NCBI GenBank assembly: GCA_017940105.1
Contig: JAGAZG010000003.1
Location: 1 to 20,881 of the forward strand
DNA from: Mailhella sp.
Lineage (GTDB): Bacteria; Desulfobacterota; Desulfovibrionia; Desulfovibrionales; Desulfovibrionaceae
Direction of reading: 5' to 3'
DNA length: 20,881 nt
Part shown: positions 7,389 through 14,401 of the stretch, piece by piece
How the letters are laid out: each line of letters starts with the position of its first letter
How positions within the stretch are numbered: position 1 is the stretch's first letter
The notes under the pieces: generated by a model
Told to the model about the DNA's origin: nothing
The model's input: only the letters and a program-made list of their open reading frames with translations
Database searches by the model: none
Program-made: the position numbers and the translations under genes

Positions 7389-7412
7389 TGCACAGGCATG
7401 AATGCCTGTGCA
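7389..7412 (-). repeat. Near-perfect inverted repeat downstream of thiC
   Basis: Two 11-nt arms, TGCACAGGCAT and ATGCCTGTGCA, are separated by 2 nt and lie 14 nt beyond the thiC stop. No T tract follows on either strand, so it is more likely an mRNA 3'-end stabilising hairpin or a protein-binding dyad than a terminator. The shared terminator at 7229-7270 lies further on. Confidence 0.5.
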
Positions 7413-7425
7413 GGCTTGCTATGAA

Positions 7426-8742
7426 TCAATGTGCATGATGCTGGCAATGTTCCGGAGGCGTTGCCGGGTTGCCCTCGCGCATCATGCGCACTGCGCAGAA
7501 ATTTCCGCACATGGCGCAGGCTTCTTCATGCTTGTGAGGTTCGCGCCGCTTGTCAAGCAGGGCCGGATCGATGGCAGCCTCTCGCATGGCTTCCCAGTCA
7601 AGAGCCATGCGTGCTCTGGACATTTTTATCTCTCTGGCACGCGCTCTCGGCGTGCCAAGGGCATTTTCTCCGGCCTGAGCGGCCACGCGAGATGCCATGA
7701 CGCCTTGCTTGACATCGTCTTCGTCGGGCAGGGTGAGATGTTCTGCAGGCGTGAGATAGCACAAAAAGTCAACTCCTGCGCGTACCGCCAGCGCACCTCC
7801 GATGGCTCCGGCAATATGGTCGTAGCCTGGCGTAGTGTCTGTCACCAGAGGTCCAAGCACGTATAGAGGAGCTCCCTGAGTCAGTTTTTTAATGCTGATG
7901 ATCTGTGCTTCCACCTCGTTGAGGGCAACATGGCCAGGTCCCTCGATCATGCATTGCACGCCTTTTTCAAGCCCGCGCCTGGCCAGCTGGCCGAGCATGA
8001 TAACTTCCATCCACTGCGCTGCGTCGCCTGCATCACTGTTGGCCCCAGGGCGCAGCCCGTCGCCAAGAGAAAGCGTGACGTTATATTTCAGGGCGATGTC
8101 AAGGAGTCGGTCAAAACCGGTGAGCAAGGGATTTTCTGCGTCATTGCACAGCATCCAGCGCGAAAGTATGCTGCCGCCTCGTGAAACGATGCCAAGCACA
8201 CGTCCTCCTTTTGCTCCCCATTCGGCTCCCTGGCGCGTAAGCCCGCAATGCAGAGTCATAAAGTCGACGCCCTGTTCGGCCTGCATGGCCACGTCCTGAA
8301 AAATGACCTCCGGGTCTATGGTGGCTGGGTCTATGCCCCGGTCAATGTATTTTTGGGCGACGCCATACATGGGAACGGTTCCCAGGGGGGCGGGACAAGC
8401 GTCCAGCATTTGCCGCCGTATGTCATTGAGATCTCCTGCGATGGAAAGATCCATCACCGTGTCTGCTCCTGCATCAAGGGCGATACGCAGTTTTTTCATT
8501 TCGCCTTCGATGCGGCATTGAAAGGGCGACGTGCCGATATTGGCGTTGACCTTAACGCGGGCGGGCTGTCCCACAAGTATGGGCTTTACGCCTTGATGCT
8601 TCGGATTGCCAAGAAGAACCATGGTCCCGGACTCGATGGCGGAGCGAATGGCTTCTTCTGTCAGACCTTCTTCACGGCACAGCCGTTCCTTATGCTCTTC
8701 AAAAAGCTGGGCGAGAGCCTTGTTCTTTTCAAAGACAGACAT
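7426..8742 (-). CDS. thiC: Phosphomethylpyrimidine synthase ThiC (short form)
   Basis: Radical-SAM [4Fe-4S] enzyme that rearranges aminoimidazole ribotide to HMP phosphate, the pyrimidine part of thiamine. The 438 residues match the short ThiC form, lacking the N-terminal extension of the E. coli protein. Seen are RVKVNANIGTS (about 63-73), MDLSIAGDLNDIRR, LGTVPMY, a GGS segment before SRWML, LSLGDGLRPG, MIEGPGHV, YVLGPLVTDTTPGYDHI, AIGGA and FLCYLTPAEHL. The C-terminal cluster motif is C409-C412-C416, spaced CX2CX3C, one residue shorter than the usual CX2CX4C. The ATG follows AGAGAGGA and lies 10 nt after the glnS stop, so it is in the glnS transcript. No TPP riboswitch is seen upstream. The close relative BzaF (5-hydroxybenzimidazole synthase) is an alternative I cannot exclude. 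Confidence 0.9.
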   Translation of the reverse strand: MSVFEKNKALAQLFEEHKERLCREEGLTEEAIRSAIESGTMVLLGNPKHQGVKPILVGQPARVKVNANIGTSPFQCRIEGEMKKLRIALDAGADTVMDLSIAGDLNDIRRQMLDACPAPLGTVPMYGVAQKYIDRGIDPATIDPEVIFQDVAMQAEQGVDFMTLHCGLTRQGAEWGAKGGRVLGIVSRGGSILSRWMLCNDAENPLLTGFDRLLDIALKYNVTLSLGDGLRPGANSDAGDAAQWMEVIMLGQLARRGLEKGVQCMIEGPGHVALNEVEAQIISIKKLTQGAPLYVLGPLVTDTTPGYDHIAGAIGGALAVRAGVDFLCYLTPAEHLTLPDEDDVKQGVMASRVAAQAGENALGTPRARAREIKMSRARMALDWEAMREAAIDPALLDKRREPHKHEEACAMCGNFCAVRMMREGNPATPPEHCQHHAH

Positions 8743-8752
8743 CTTTTCCTCT

Positions 8753-10456
8753 CTATTGCTTTTTTTCTATTTTGGCCCATGAATCCTTAAGCGTGACCGT
8801 CCTGTTGAATACCGGTTTCTCCTGCGTTCCGTCTGGATCGACGCAGAAATAGCCGATGCGTTCAAACTGCACATGGCTGCCTGCATTAAGCGTGGCAAGA
8901 TAAGGTTCAGCCATGGCGGTTACGATCTTTTCTGATTCAGGGTTGAAATAATCAAGAAACGTTTTGCCTTCTTCCACGTCACTGTCGCTTTCTGTGGTGA
9001 ACATCTGCTCGTACAGGCGTACTTCAGCCGGCACCGCATGCCGTGCGCTGACCCAGTGCAGCGTTCCTTTGACTTTGCGTCCATCCGGGCTCGAACCCCC
9101 GCGAGAATCAGGATCATACGTGCATCGAAGCTCAATGATATTGCCGTCAGCATCTTTGACGGCTTCCTGGCAGGTTATGTAGTAGGCATAGCGCAGCCGG
9201 ACTTCTGCACCTGGAGCGAGGCGAAAATATTTTTTAGGAGGATCCTCGCGAAAATCATCGCGCTCTATGTAAAGCTCACGGCAGAAGGGCACGGTCCGGC
9301 TGCCAAAGGATTCATCCTCGGGATGCAGAGGCTGTTCAAATTCTTCGGTTTTGCCTTCGGGATAGTTTGTTATGGTGACCTTGACGGGGTCGAGCACAGC
9401 CATGCAGCGCGGCGCGACGGCATTGAGATGTTCCCTGCAGCAGAACTCCAGAAGGCTGTAATGCACTACGGAGTCGGCGGCACGGGCAACGCCGATGCGC
9501 GAGCAAAAGTCCCTTATTGCTTCAGGAGTATAGCCCCTGCGGCGCAGCCCGCAGATGGTGGGCATGCGAGGATCGTCCCAGCCGCGCACATAGCCTTCTT
9601 TGACAAGCTGAATGAGCTTGCGTTTGGAAAGGACTGTGTAGGTGAGATTCAGCCTGGCAAATTCGATCTGCTGCGAGTGATAGACACCCAAAGTATCAAG
9701 CACCCAGTCATACAGTTCCCGGTTGTTTTCAAATTCAAGGGTGCAAATGGAGTGGGTTATGCCTTCAAACGAGTCTGACAGGCAGTGAGTAAAATCATAC
9801 ATGGGATAAATGCACCATTTGCTGCCCGTACGGTGGTGCTCGGCGTGGCGTATCCGGTAGATGGTAGGATCGCGCATGACGACGTTAGGTGATGCCATGT
9901 CGATTTTTGCCCGCAGCACATATTTGCCGTCTTCAAACTCGCCTGCCTTCATGCGGCGGAAGAGAGCCAGGCTTTCTTCTGCAGGACGTTCCCGCCACGG
10001 GCTGGGTGTGCCAGGCCTGGTCAGAGTGCCGCGGTACTCGCGAATCTGGTCTGCACTGAGTTCGTCGACGTACGCCTTGCCCATGATGATGAGGCGTTCT
10101 GCGCATTCATAGAGTCTGTCAAAGTAATCAGAAGCGTAATGCGGTTCGCCTTCCCACTGAAAGCCAAGCCATTGCACGTCCTGCTTGATGGAATCGACAT
10201 ATTCCGTATCTTCTTTAACAGGGTTCGTGTCGTCAAAGCGCAGGTTGCATTTTCCACCGTATTCTTTGGCCAGGCCAAAGTTGAGGCAGATGGACTTGGC
10301 GTGGCCTATATGCAGATAGCCATTAGGCTCTGGAGGAAAGCGTGTGTGCACCCTGCCTTCGAAACGGCGCGAGAGGTTATCTTGGTTGATCCGGGTACGA
10401 ATAAAGTCGGTGCCCTGGCTGCGGTCCGCTTCCGGGGCGGATGGGGTTTGGCTCAT
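8753..10456 (-). CDS. glnS: Glutaminyl-tRNA synthetase
   Basis: Class I aminoacyl-tRNA synthetase that charges tRNA-Gln directly with glutamine. With the ATG at 10456 it has 567 residues, close to the 554 of E. coli GlnRS. The N-terminal FPPEPNGYLHIGHAKS carries HIGH at 49-52, the KMSKS-equivalent VLSKR is at 275-279, and GlnRS-specific RFDDTNPVKE (73-82) separates it from GluRS. The C-terminal half is the anticodon-binding beta-barrel region, with RTVPFCRELYIERDDF and IELRCTYDP visible. An in-frame ATG at 10561 exists, but a promoter lies inside that extra stretch and the added 35 residues do not resemble the family, so 10456 is preferred although its ribosome site is weak. thiC follows after 10 nt. 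Confidence 0.95.
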   Translation of the reverse strand: MSQTPSAPEADRSQGTDFIRTRINQDNLSRRFEGRVHTRFPPEPNGYLHIGHAKSICLNFGLAKEYGGKCNLRFDDTNPVKEDTEYVDSIKQDVQWLGFQWEGEPHYASDYFDRLYECAERLIIMGKAYVDELSADQIREYRGTLTRPGTPSPWRERPAEESLALFRRMKAGEFEDGKYVLRAKIDMASPNVVMRDPTIYRIRHAEHHRTGSKWCIYPMYDFTHCLSDSFEGITHSICTLEFENNRELYDWVLDTLGVYHSQQIEFARLNLTYTVLSKRKLIQLVKEGYVRGWDDPRMPTICGLRRRGYTPEAIRDFCSRIGVARAADSVVHYSLLEFCCREHLNAVAPRCMAVLDPVKVTITNYPEGKTEEFEQPLHPEDESFGSRTVPFCRELYIERDDFREDPPKKYFRLAPGAEVRLRYAYYITCQEAVKDADGNIIELRCTYDPDSRGGSSPDGRKVKGTLHWVSARHAVPAEVRLYEQMFTTESDSDVEEGKTFLDYFNPESEKIVTAMAEPYLATLNAGSHVQFERIGYFCVDPDGTQEKPVFNRTVTLKDSWAKIEKKQ

Positions 10457-10543
10457 AATAGGAACCTTTGGACGTTGTGCCGCGCTGCGTTCAGGGCGCA
10501 GTGGACGGCGTTGGGCATGTCCCTGAAATCCAGATAGTTCATC

Positions 10544-10572
10544 AGAATACGCTGCCGTCAAGCCAAGGTCAA
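10544..10572 (-). promoter_or_regulatory. Sigma70-like promoter of glnS-thiC
   Basis: On the minus strand TTGACC (10572-10567) and TATTCT (10549-10544) are separated by exactly 17 nt. The predicted start, about 10537, gives a leader of some 80 nt before glnS. This is the best-formed promoter in the window and indicates that glnS-thiC can be transcribed apart from the Kdo genes upstream. Confidence 0.6.
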
Positions 10573-10652
10573 ATCATGTGCGAGCAGGTGACTGCACAGG
10601 GCTTGAAAGCCGGGTGCCTGCTGATGACCGCGGCTCTGCCTGAAAGTGCCTG

Positions 10653-11387
10653 TTATGCACGTGCCTCAGCGGCAAGGATTGCGCGCACGGCTTCAAGATC
10701 TTCAGGAGTATCCACTCCTGGTCCAGACGGAGGCACTTCAAGAACCCGTATGGCAATGCCCGCCTGCAGCACACGGAGCTGCTCCAGTTTTTCTGTGCTT
10801 TCCAGAGGGGAATAGGGCAGTTCGCCAAAACGCATCAGAAAGTCATGGCGGTAGGCATACATGCCAAGATGGCCAAAATATTCCGGATTTGTCCCGCCGG
10901 AACGGGGATAGGGCACAGGGCTGCGGCTGAAATACAGGGCGTTGCCGTTATGGGCGCGCACCACTTTGACCAGATTGGGATTTTTAGCCTGTTCCGCACT
11001 GATGCGGTAGCAAAGCGTGCCCATCTGGAGATAGGGGTCATCAAGCATGGCCCTGGCCAGTTTCTTGATGGAAGAAGGTTCTACCAGAGGTTCGTCGCCC
11101 TGAATGTTCACATAAATGTCGGCGGGATGGCCTTTGGCCACTTCGATCAGCCTGTCTGATCCCGACGGACAGTCGCGGCTTGTCATGCAGGCTGTGCCGC
11201 CAAAAGCTTCAACGGCGGCCATGATGCGTTCATCGTCTGTGGCAACCAGAACCTTGTCGAAAATTTCTGCCTGACAGACCCGTTCATACACACGCTGCAC
11301 CATGGGTTTGCCGCAGATGTCAGCAAGGGGCTTTCCAGGAAGGCGCGTAGAAGCAAATCTGGAAGGGATCACGGCAATGATGCTCAT
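10653..11387 (-). CDS. kdsB: 3-deoxy-manno-octulosonate cytidylyltransferase (CMP-Kdo synthetase)
   Basis: Cytoplasmic enzyme that activates Kdo with CTP to CMP-Kdo, the donor for the inner core of lipopolysaccharide. The 244 residues are the normal length. Seen are the nucleotide-binding N-terminus IPSRFASTRLPGKPL (7-21), DCPSGSDR (72-79), the metal-binding NIQGDEPLV (94-102), ALYFSRSPVPYPR, and LEQLRVL with the C-terminal GVDTPEDLEAVR. Its ATG overlaps the kdsA stop in an ATGA junction, so the two are translationally coupled. glnS begins 196 nt further along, behind its own promoter, and I see no clear terminator in between, so some read-through is possible. Confidence 0.97.
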   Translation of the reverse strand: MSIIAVIPSRFASTRLPGKPLADICGKPMVQRVYERVCQAEIFDKVLVATDDERIMAAVEAFGGTACMTSRDCPSGSDRLIEVAKGHPADIYVNIQGDEPLVEPSSIKKLARAMLDDPYLQMGTLCYRISAEQAKNPNLVKVVRAHNGNALYFSRSPVPYPRSGGTNPEYFGHLGMYAYRHDFLMRFGELPYSPLESTEKLEQLRVLQAGIAIRVLEVPPSGPGVDTPEDLEAVRAILAAEARA

Positions 11388-12226
11388 CGGTCGATCTCCG
11401 TATGTTTCTTGGCAACAGCGTCAAATTCGCGGATGAGGGATAAAAATGCAGGTAAATCCTTAAGTGCCAGCATATTCGGGCCATCGCAGGGAGCCTTGTC
11501 GGGGTCGGGATGGACTTCCATGAATATGCCTGCCACTCCTATGGCAGCGGCTGCCCGTGCCAGTGCGGGCACGAATTCCCGCTGCCCTCCGCTGCATGTG
11601 CCATGCGCTCCGGGCAGCTGTACGGAATGCGTTGCGTCAAATACGACCGGGGCAAATTTTTTCATGATTTCCAGTCCACGCATGTCCACCACGAGATTTC
11701 CATAGCCAAATGAAGAGCCCCTTTCGCAGAGCGAAATGCGGTTGTTGCCGGTTGACTGGGCTTTCTTAAGCACATTTTCCATTTCCCATGGGGCAAGGAA
11801 CTGGCCTTTTTTTATGTTGACCGGCTTCATGGTGGCAGCAGCGGCAAGAATAAGATCCGTCTGGCGGCAGAGAAAAGCAGGAGTCTGCAGATAATCGACC
11901 ACTTCAGCCACAGGCGCTGCCTGCTCTGGTGCGTGTATGTCTGTGAGCACGGGGATGCCCTGTTTTTCGCGCACTTCTGCCAGGATAGAAAGCCCTTCTG
12001 TCATGCCCACCCCGCGAAAACCCGAGCCTGAGCTTCGGTTGGCTTTGTCAAAGCTTGACTTGTAAACGAAGGGGATGCCAGCCGATGCAAAAATTTCTTT
12101 GAGCGCTGCAGAAACTTCCATCGCGTGGGCACGCCCTTCAATGGCGCATGGCCCGGCAATGAAAAACAGGGGAAGTTCGTTTCCGGCGGCGAACCAGCGC
12201 CTGCCGTTGAACTGCAATTCAAACAT
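11384..12226 (-). CDS. kdsA: 2-dehydro-3-deoxyphosphooctonate aldolase (Kdo-8-P synthase), metal-dependent class
   Basis: Condenses arabinose-5-phosphate with phosphoenolpyruvate to Kdo-8-phosphate in lipopolysaccharide synthesis. The 280 residues show FIAGPCAIEG (22-31), KSSFDKANRSS (56-66), TDIHAPEQ (95-102), VNIKKGQFLAPWEM (136-149), FDATHSVQLPGA (196-207) and MEVHPDPDKAPCDGPNM (236-252). Cys27, His200, Glu237 and Asp248 line up in spacing with the four metal ligands known in the Aquifex enzyme, so this should be the metal-dependent form; the E. coli form has Asn in place of that Cys. AAGGA precedes the ATG. It lies 15 nt after kpsF and overlaps kdsB by 4 nt, in the order of the pathway. 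Confidence 0.97.
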   Translation of the reverse strand: MFELQFNGRRWFAAGNELPLFFIAGPCAIEGRAHAMEVSAALKEIFASAGIPFVYKSSFDKANRSSGSGFRGVGMTEGLSILAEVREKQGIPVLTDIHAPEQAAPVAEVVDYLQTPAFLCRQTDLILAAAATMKPVNIKKGQFLAPWEMENVLKKAQSTGNNRISLCERGSSFGYGNLVVDMRGLEIMKKFAPVVFDATHSVQLPGAHGTCSGGQREFVPALARAAAAIGVAGIFMEVHPDPDKAPCDGPNMLALKDLPAFLSLIREFDAVAKKHTEIDR

Positions 12227-12241
12227 GAGCTTTTCCTTATA

Positions 12242-13174
12242 TCATACGTCTAAACGCGTTATGATGCCGGCTGTATTGCCTTGCTTGTCCAGCACGAAAA
12301 GGCTGGAAATCTTTTTTCTTTCCATAAGCTCTTTTGCCTTTGCCGTTACCGCGTCAAGTCCGACGCAGACAGGATTGCGGGTCATAAGCTGGCTTGCCGT
12401 CAGTTCCATGACGTTGCTGCACATGTGCCGCCGTAAATCTCCATCGGTGACAATGCCGGCAAGGCGGCCGTGCTCAACGACGCCAACGCAGCCAAATCCC
12501 TTGCGCGTCATTTCGGCAAGCACGTCGATCATGGGCGCTTCGGGACCTATGAGCGGGATGGCATCCCCAGTATGCATGACATCTTTAACAAGGGCCAGCG
12601 TATGCCCCAGAGCTCCGCCTGGATGATACATGCGAAAATCTTCCCTGCTGAATCCGCGGGCAGACAGAAGGCACATGGCAAGGGCATCGCCTATAACAAG
12701 CTGGATTGTCGTGCTGGTCGTAGGGGCGCAATCCAGAGGACATGCTTCGTGAAGCTGCGGCTGCAGCAGGAGATAATCGCAATGCCTGGCCAGAAAGCTG
12801 TTGGCATTTTTGGTGATTCCAATAAGAGGCAGCGCTTTTTGCGCAGCAAACAGAATGATGTCGTTCAGTTCTGCAGTGTTGCCTGAATTGGAAATGGCAA
12901 TGACGGCATCATCGGAGGTCATCATGCCAAGGTCTCCATGGCTGGCTTCGGCAGGATGGATAAAATAGGCTGGAGAACCGGTCGAGGCAAGCGTCGCGGC
13001 AATCTTGCGGGCGATATGCCCGCTTTTGCCCATACCTGTGACGGCAATCCTTCCGGGAATGTGCAGCAGGCAATCCACCGTTTTTTCAAAGGTCTCGCCA
13101 AGGCTTTCGGCAAGCATTTCCAGGGCGGCTGCTTCTTCACGGATCACCCTTTGCGCTTCTTTTATATATTTCAC
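12242..13174 (-). CDS. kdsD/kpsF: Arabinose-5-phosphate isomerase (SIS plus two CBS domains)
   Basis: Interconverts ribulose-5-phosphate and arabinose-5-phosphate, the first step of Kdo synthesis. The 310-residue protein has a SIS sugar-isomerase domain with GMGKSGHIARKIAATLASTG (47-66), FIHPAEASHGDLGM (71-84) and SNSGNT (95-100), then two CBS domains from about residue 200 to the end (VVEHGRLAGIVTDGDLRRH and SLFVLDKQGNTAGIITRLDV). I use the GTG start at 13174 because AAAGGAG lies 5 nt upstream and the protein then begins like its relatives; an in-frame ATG at 13261 would add 29 unrelated residues and overlap the promoter. kdsA follows after 15 nt. Its place in a Kdo operon supports the KdsD-type role over the paralogue GutQ. 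Confidence 0.95.
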   Translation of the reverse strand: MKYIKEAQRVIREEAAALEMLAESLGETFEKTVDCLLHIPGRIAVTGMGKSGHIARKIAATLASTGSPAYFIHPAEASHGDLGMMTSDDAVIAISNSGNTAELNDIILFAAQKALPLIGITKNANSFLARHCDYLLLQPQLHEACPLDCAPTTSTTIQLVIGDALAMCLLSARGFSREDFRMYHPGGALGHTLALVKDVMHTGDAIPLIGPEAPMIDVLAEMTRKGFGCVGVVEHGRLAGIVTDGDLRRHMCSNVMELTASQLMTRNPVCVGLDAVTAKAKELMERKKISSLFVLDKQGNTAGIITRLDV

Positions 13175-13179
13175 GTGTT

Positions 13180-13186
13180 CTCCTTT
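13180..13186 (-). promoter_or_regulatory. Ribosome binding site deciding the kpsF GTG start
   Basis: AAAGGAG on the minus strand, 5 nt before GTG 13174. It is the strongest Shine-Dalgarno near this gene and argues for the shorter protein. Confidence 0.8.
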
Positions 13187-13187
13187 G

Positions 13188-13205
13188 AAAACAACATGTT
13201 GTTTT
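13188..13205 (-). promoter_or_regulatory. Perfect 18-nt palindrome in the kpsF leader
   Basis: AAAACAACATGTTGTTTT is its own reverse complement. It lies immediately before the kpsF ribosome site and downstream of the candidate promoter at 13245-13272. It could be an operator or a leader hairpin with an AT-rich stem. No regulator can be named. Confidence 0.5.
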
Positions 13206-13244
13206 ATTAATAAAATTTTTGAAAAAGATTCCTTTTTGCAAGCA

Positions 13245-13272
13245 GTGTTATCAAAACGCATTGCAAAGTCAA
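13245..13272 (-). promoter_or_regulatory. Candidate promoter of kpsF-kdsA-kdsB
   Basis: On the minus strand TTGACT (13272-13267) and TAACAC (13250-13245) are 16 nt apart, a plausible sigma70 promoter. The transcript would start near 13238 and carry the palindrome at 13188-13205 in its leader. Confidence 0.45.
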
Positions 13273-13316
13273 TGCCAGCGACAGCCGTGCGTCAGAACAA
13301 GGGGCAGTGGGAACTG

Positions 13317-13372
13317 GCATAACATGGAAATCTTGGTTATGCTGTCAAACCACAAGAAAATTCAGCTATAAT
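13317..13372 (+). promoter_or_regulatory. Candidate menA control region: inverted repeat plus TATAAT
   Basis: GCATAAC (13317-13323) and GTTATGC (13336-13342) form a perfect 7-bp inverted repeat with a 12-nt spacer. A perfect TATAAT lies at 13367-13372, with only a poor -35 candidate (CTGTCA at 13342-13347, 19 nt upstream). The start of transcription would fall almost on the menA ribosome site, so either the leader is very short or the true promoter is elsewhere in this divergent region. Confidence 0.3.
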
Positions 13373-13388
13373 TTTTTGAGGAAGTAAT

Positions 13389-14306
13389 ATGGAACAAGAG
13401 GTCCGCAAAGATTCGCTGTACGCCTGGGTGCTGGCAGCCCGTCCCAAAACGCTGGCGGCAGCGCTGGCGCCTGTGCTCGTAGGTTGCGCCGTTGCTGCAT
13501 GGATGGGAGCTTTCAGGCCTGAGCCGGCCATGCTGTGCATGCTGTTTGCCGTGCTTATGCAGATCGCTTCTAATTTTATCAACGACGTCTATGATTTTTT
13601 AAAGGGGAATGACAGAGAAGACAGGCTTGGCCCTCGCCGGGCCTGTGCGCAGGGCTGGATTTCGCCTGAAAAGATGAAGCTTGGCATCGCGCTTGATCTG
13701 GCGCTTGCCATGCTGGTCGGCGTGCCCCTGGCGCATTACGGCGGGACGGGCATGCTGGCCGTAGCCGCGGTCTGCCTCGTTTGCGCCTATATGTATTCCA
13801 CAGGGCCTTATCCGCTGGCTGCGCACGGCTGGGGCGATGTGATGGTCGTGGTTTTCTTCGGCCTGGTTGCCGTGGGCTTTACCAGCTATGTGCAAATCGG
13901 CTTCTGGACTCCGCAGGCAACATTCGCAGGGCTGGCCGTGGGCGTATGCGTGAATCTGCTTTTGACGGTCAATAACTTCAGAGACAGGGATCAGGATAAG
14001 ATATCAGGCAAAAAAACCCTGATTGCCCGATTCGGCCCGGAATTCGGCCTGCGCTATTATCTTGCGCAGGGCGGGCTGGCCTGCACGCTGGCCCTGTGCC
14101 TTGTCGTGCACGGCATGTTCTGGGCAGGGCTGCTCCCGCTGCTTTTTCTCATCCCTCACTATAAGGTATGGAGCATGATCGCTTCCATTTACGAGGGGGC
14201 TGCACTTAACCGCTGCCTTGGGCTGACATCACGCAACATCCTTATTTTCAGCATCCTTTTTGCCGCGGGCATCTTCATTGATGCGGCGGTCAAAACCGGT
14301 GTGTAG
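13389..14306 (+). CDS. menA: 1,4-dihydroxy-2-naphthoate polyprenyltransferase
   Basis: Integral membrane UbiA-superfamily enzyme that attaches the prenyl chain to dihydroxynaphthoate in menaquinone synthesis. The 305 residues begin with the MenA-like AARPKTLAAALAPVLVG (16-32). The first Asp-rich motif is NFINDVYDFLKGNDRED (62-78) and the second is NNFRDRDQDKISGKKTL (195-211); both bind Mg-diphosphate. About eight to nine hydrophobic helices fill the rest. GAGGAAG precedes the ATG. It is divergent from the Kdo operon and its 3' neighbour queH is convergent; the 95-nt gap shows no clear terminator. A futalosine-pathway prenyltransferase (MqnP) is the main alternative, but the N-terminal motif favours MenA. 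Confidence 0.9.
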   Translation: MEQEVRKDSLYAWVLAARPKTLAAALAPVLVGCAVAAWMGAFRPEPAMLCMLFAVLMQIASNFINDVYDFLKGNDREDRLGPRRACAQGWISPEKMKLGIALDLALAMLVGVPLAHYGGTGMLAVAAVCLVCAYMYSTGPYPLAAHGWGDVMVVVFFGLVAVGFTSYVQIGFWTPQATFAGLAVGVCVNLLLTVNNFRDRDQDKISGKKTLIARFGPEFGLRYYLAQGGLACTLALCLVVHGMFWAGLLPLLFLIPHYKVWSMIASIYEGAALNRCLGLTSRNILIFSILFAAGIFIDAAVKTGV

Positions 14307-14401
14307 TCAGATTTTCATCTTGGCATTGCAGTTTCCTGTGCCTTTGCAAGCAGAAGTAATACGATGACAGTCCTGAAAGCTGTAGGGCGGTTAGCCTATG
14401 C

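Noticed and set aside
8743..8752. Search for a TPP riboswitch directly upstream of thiC
   Set aside because: Only 10 nt separate glnS and thiC, and no CTGAGA-type THI box is seen in the glnS leader.
9038..9778. 246-codon open frame antisense to glnS
   Set aside because: It lies fully inside glnS, whose frame carries all GlnRS motifs, so it is a shadow frame.
13175..13261. Longer kpsF starting at ATG 13261
   Set aside because: The additional 29 residues overlap the candidate promoter and leader palindrome, and GTG 13174 has a much better ribosome site.
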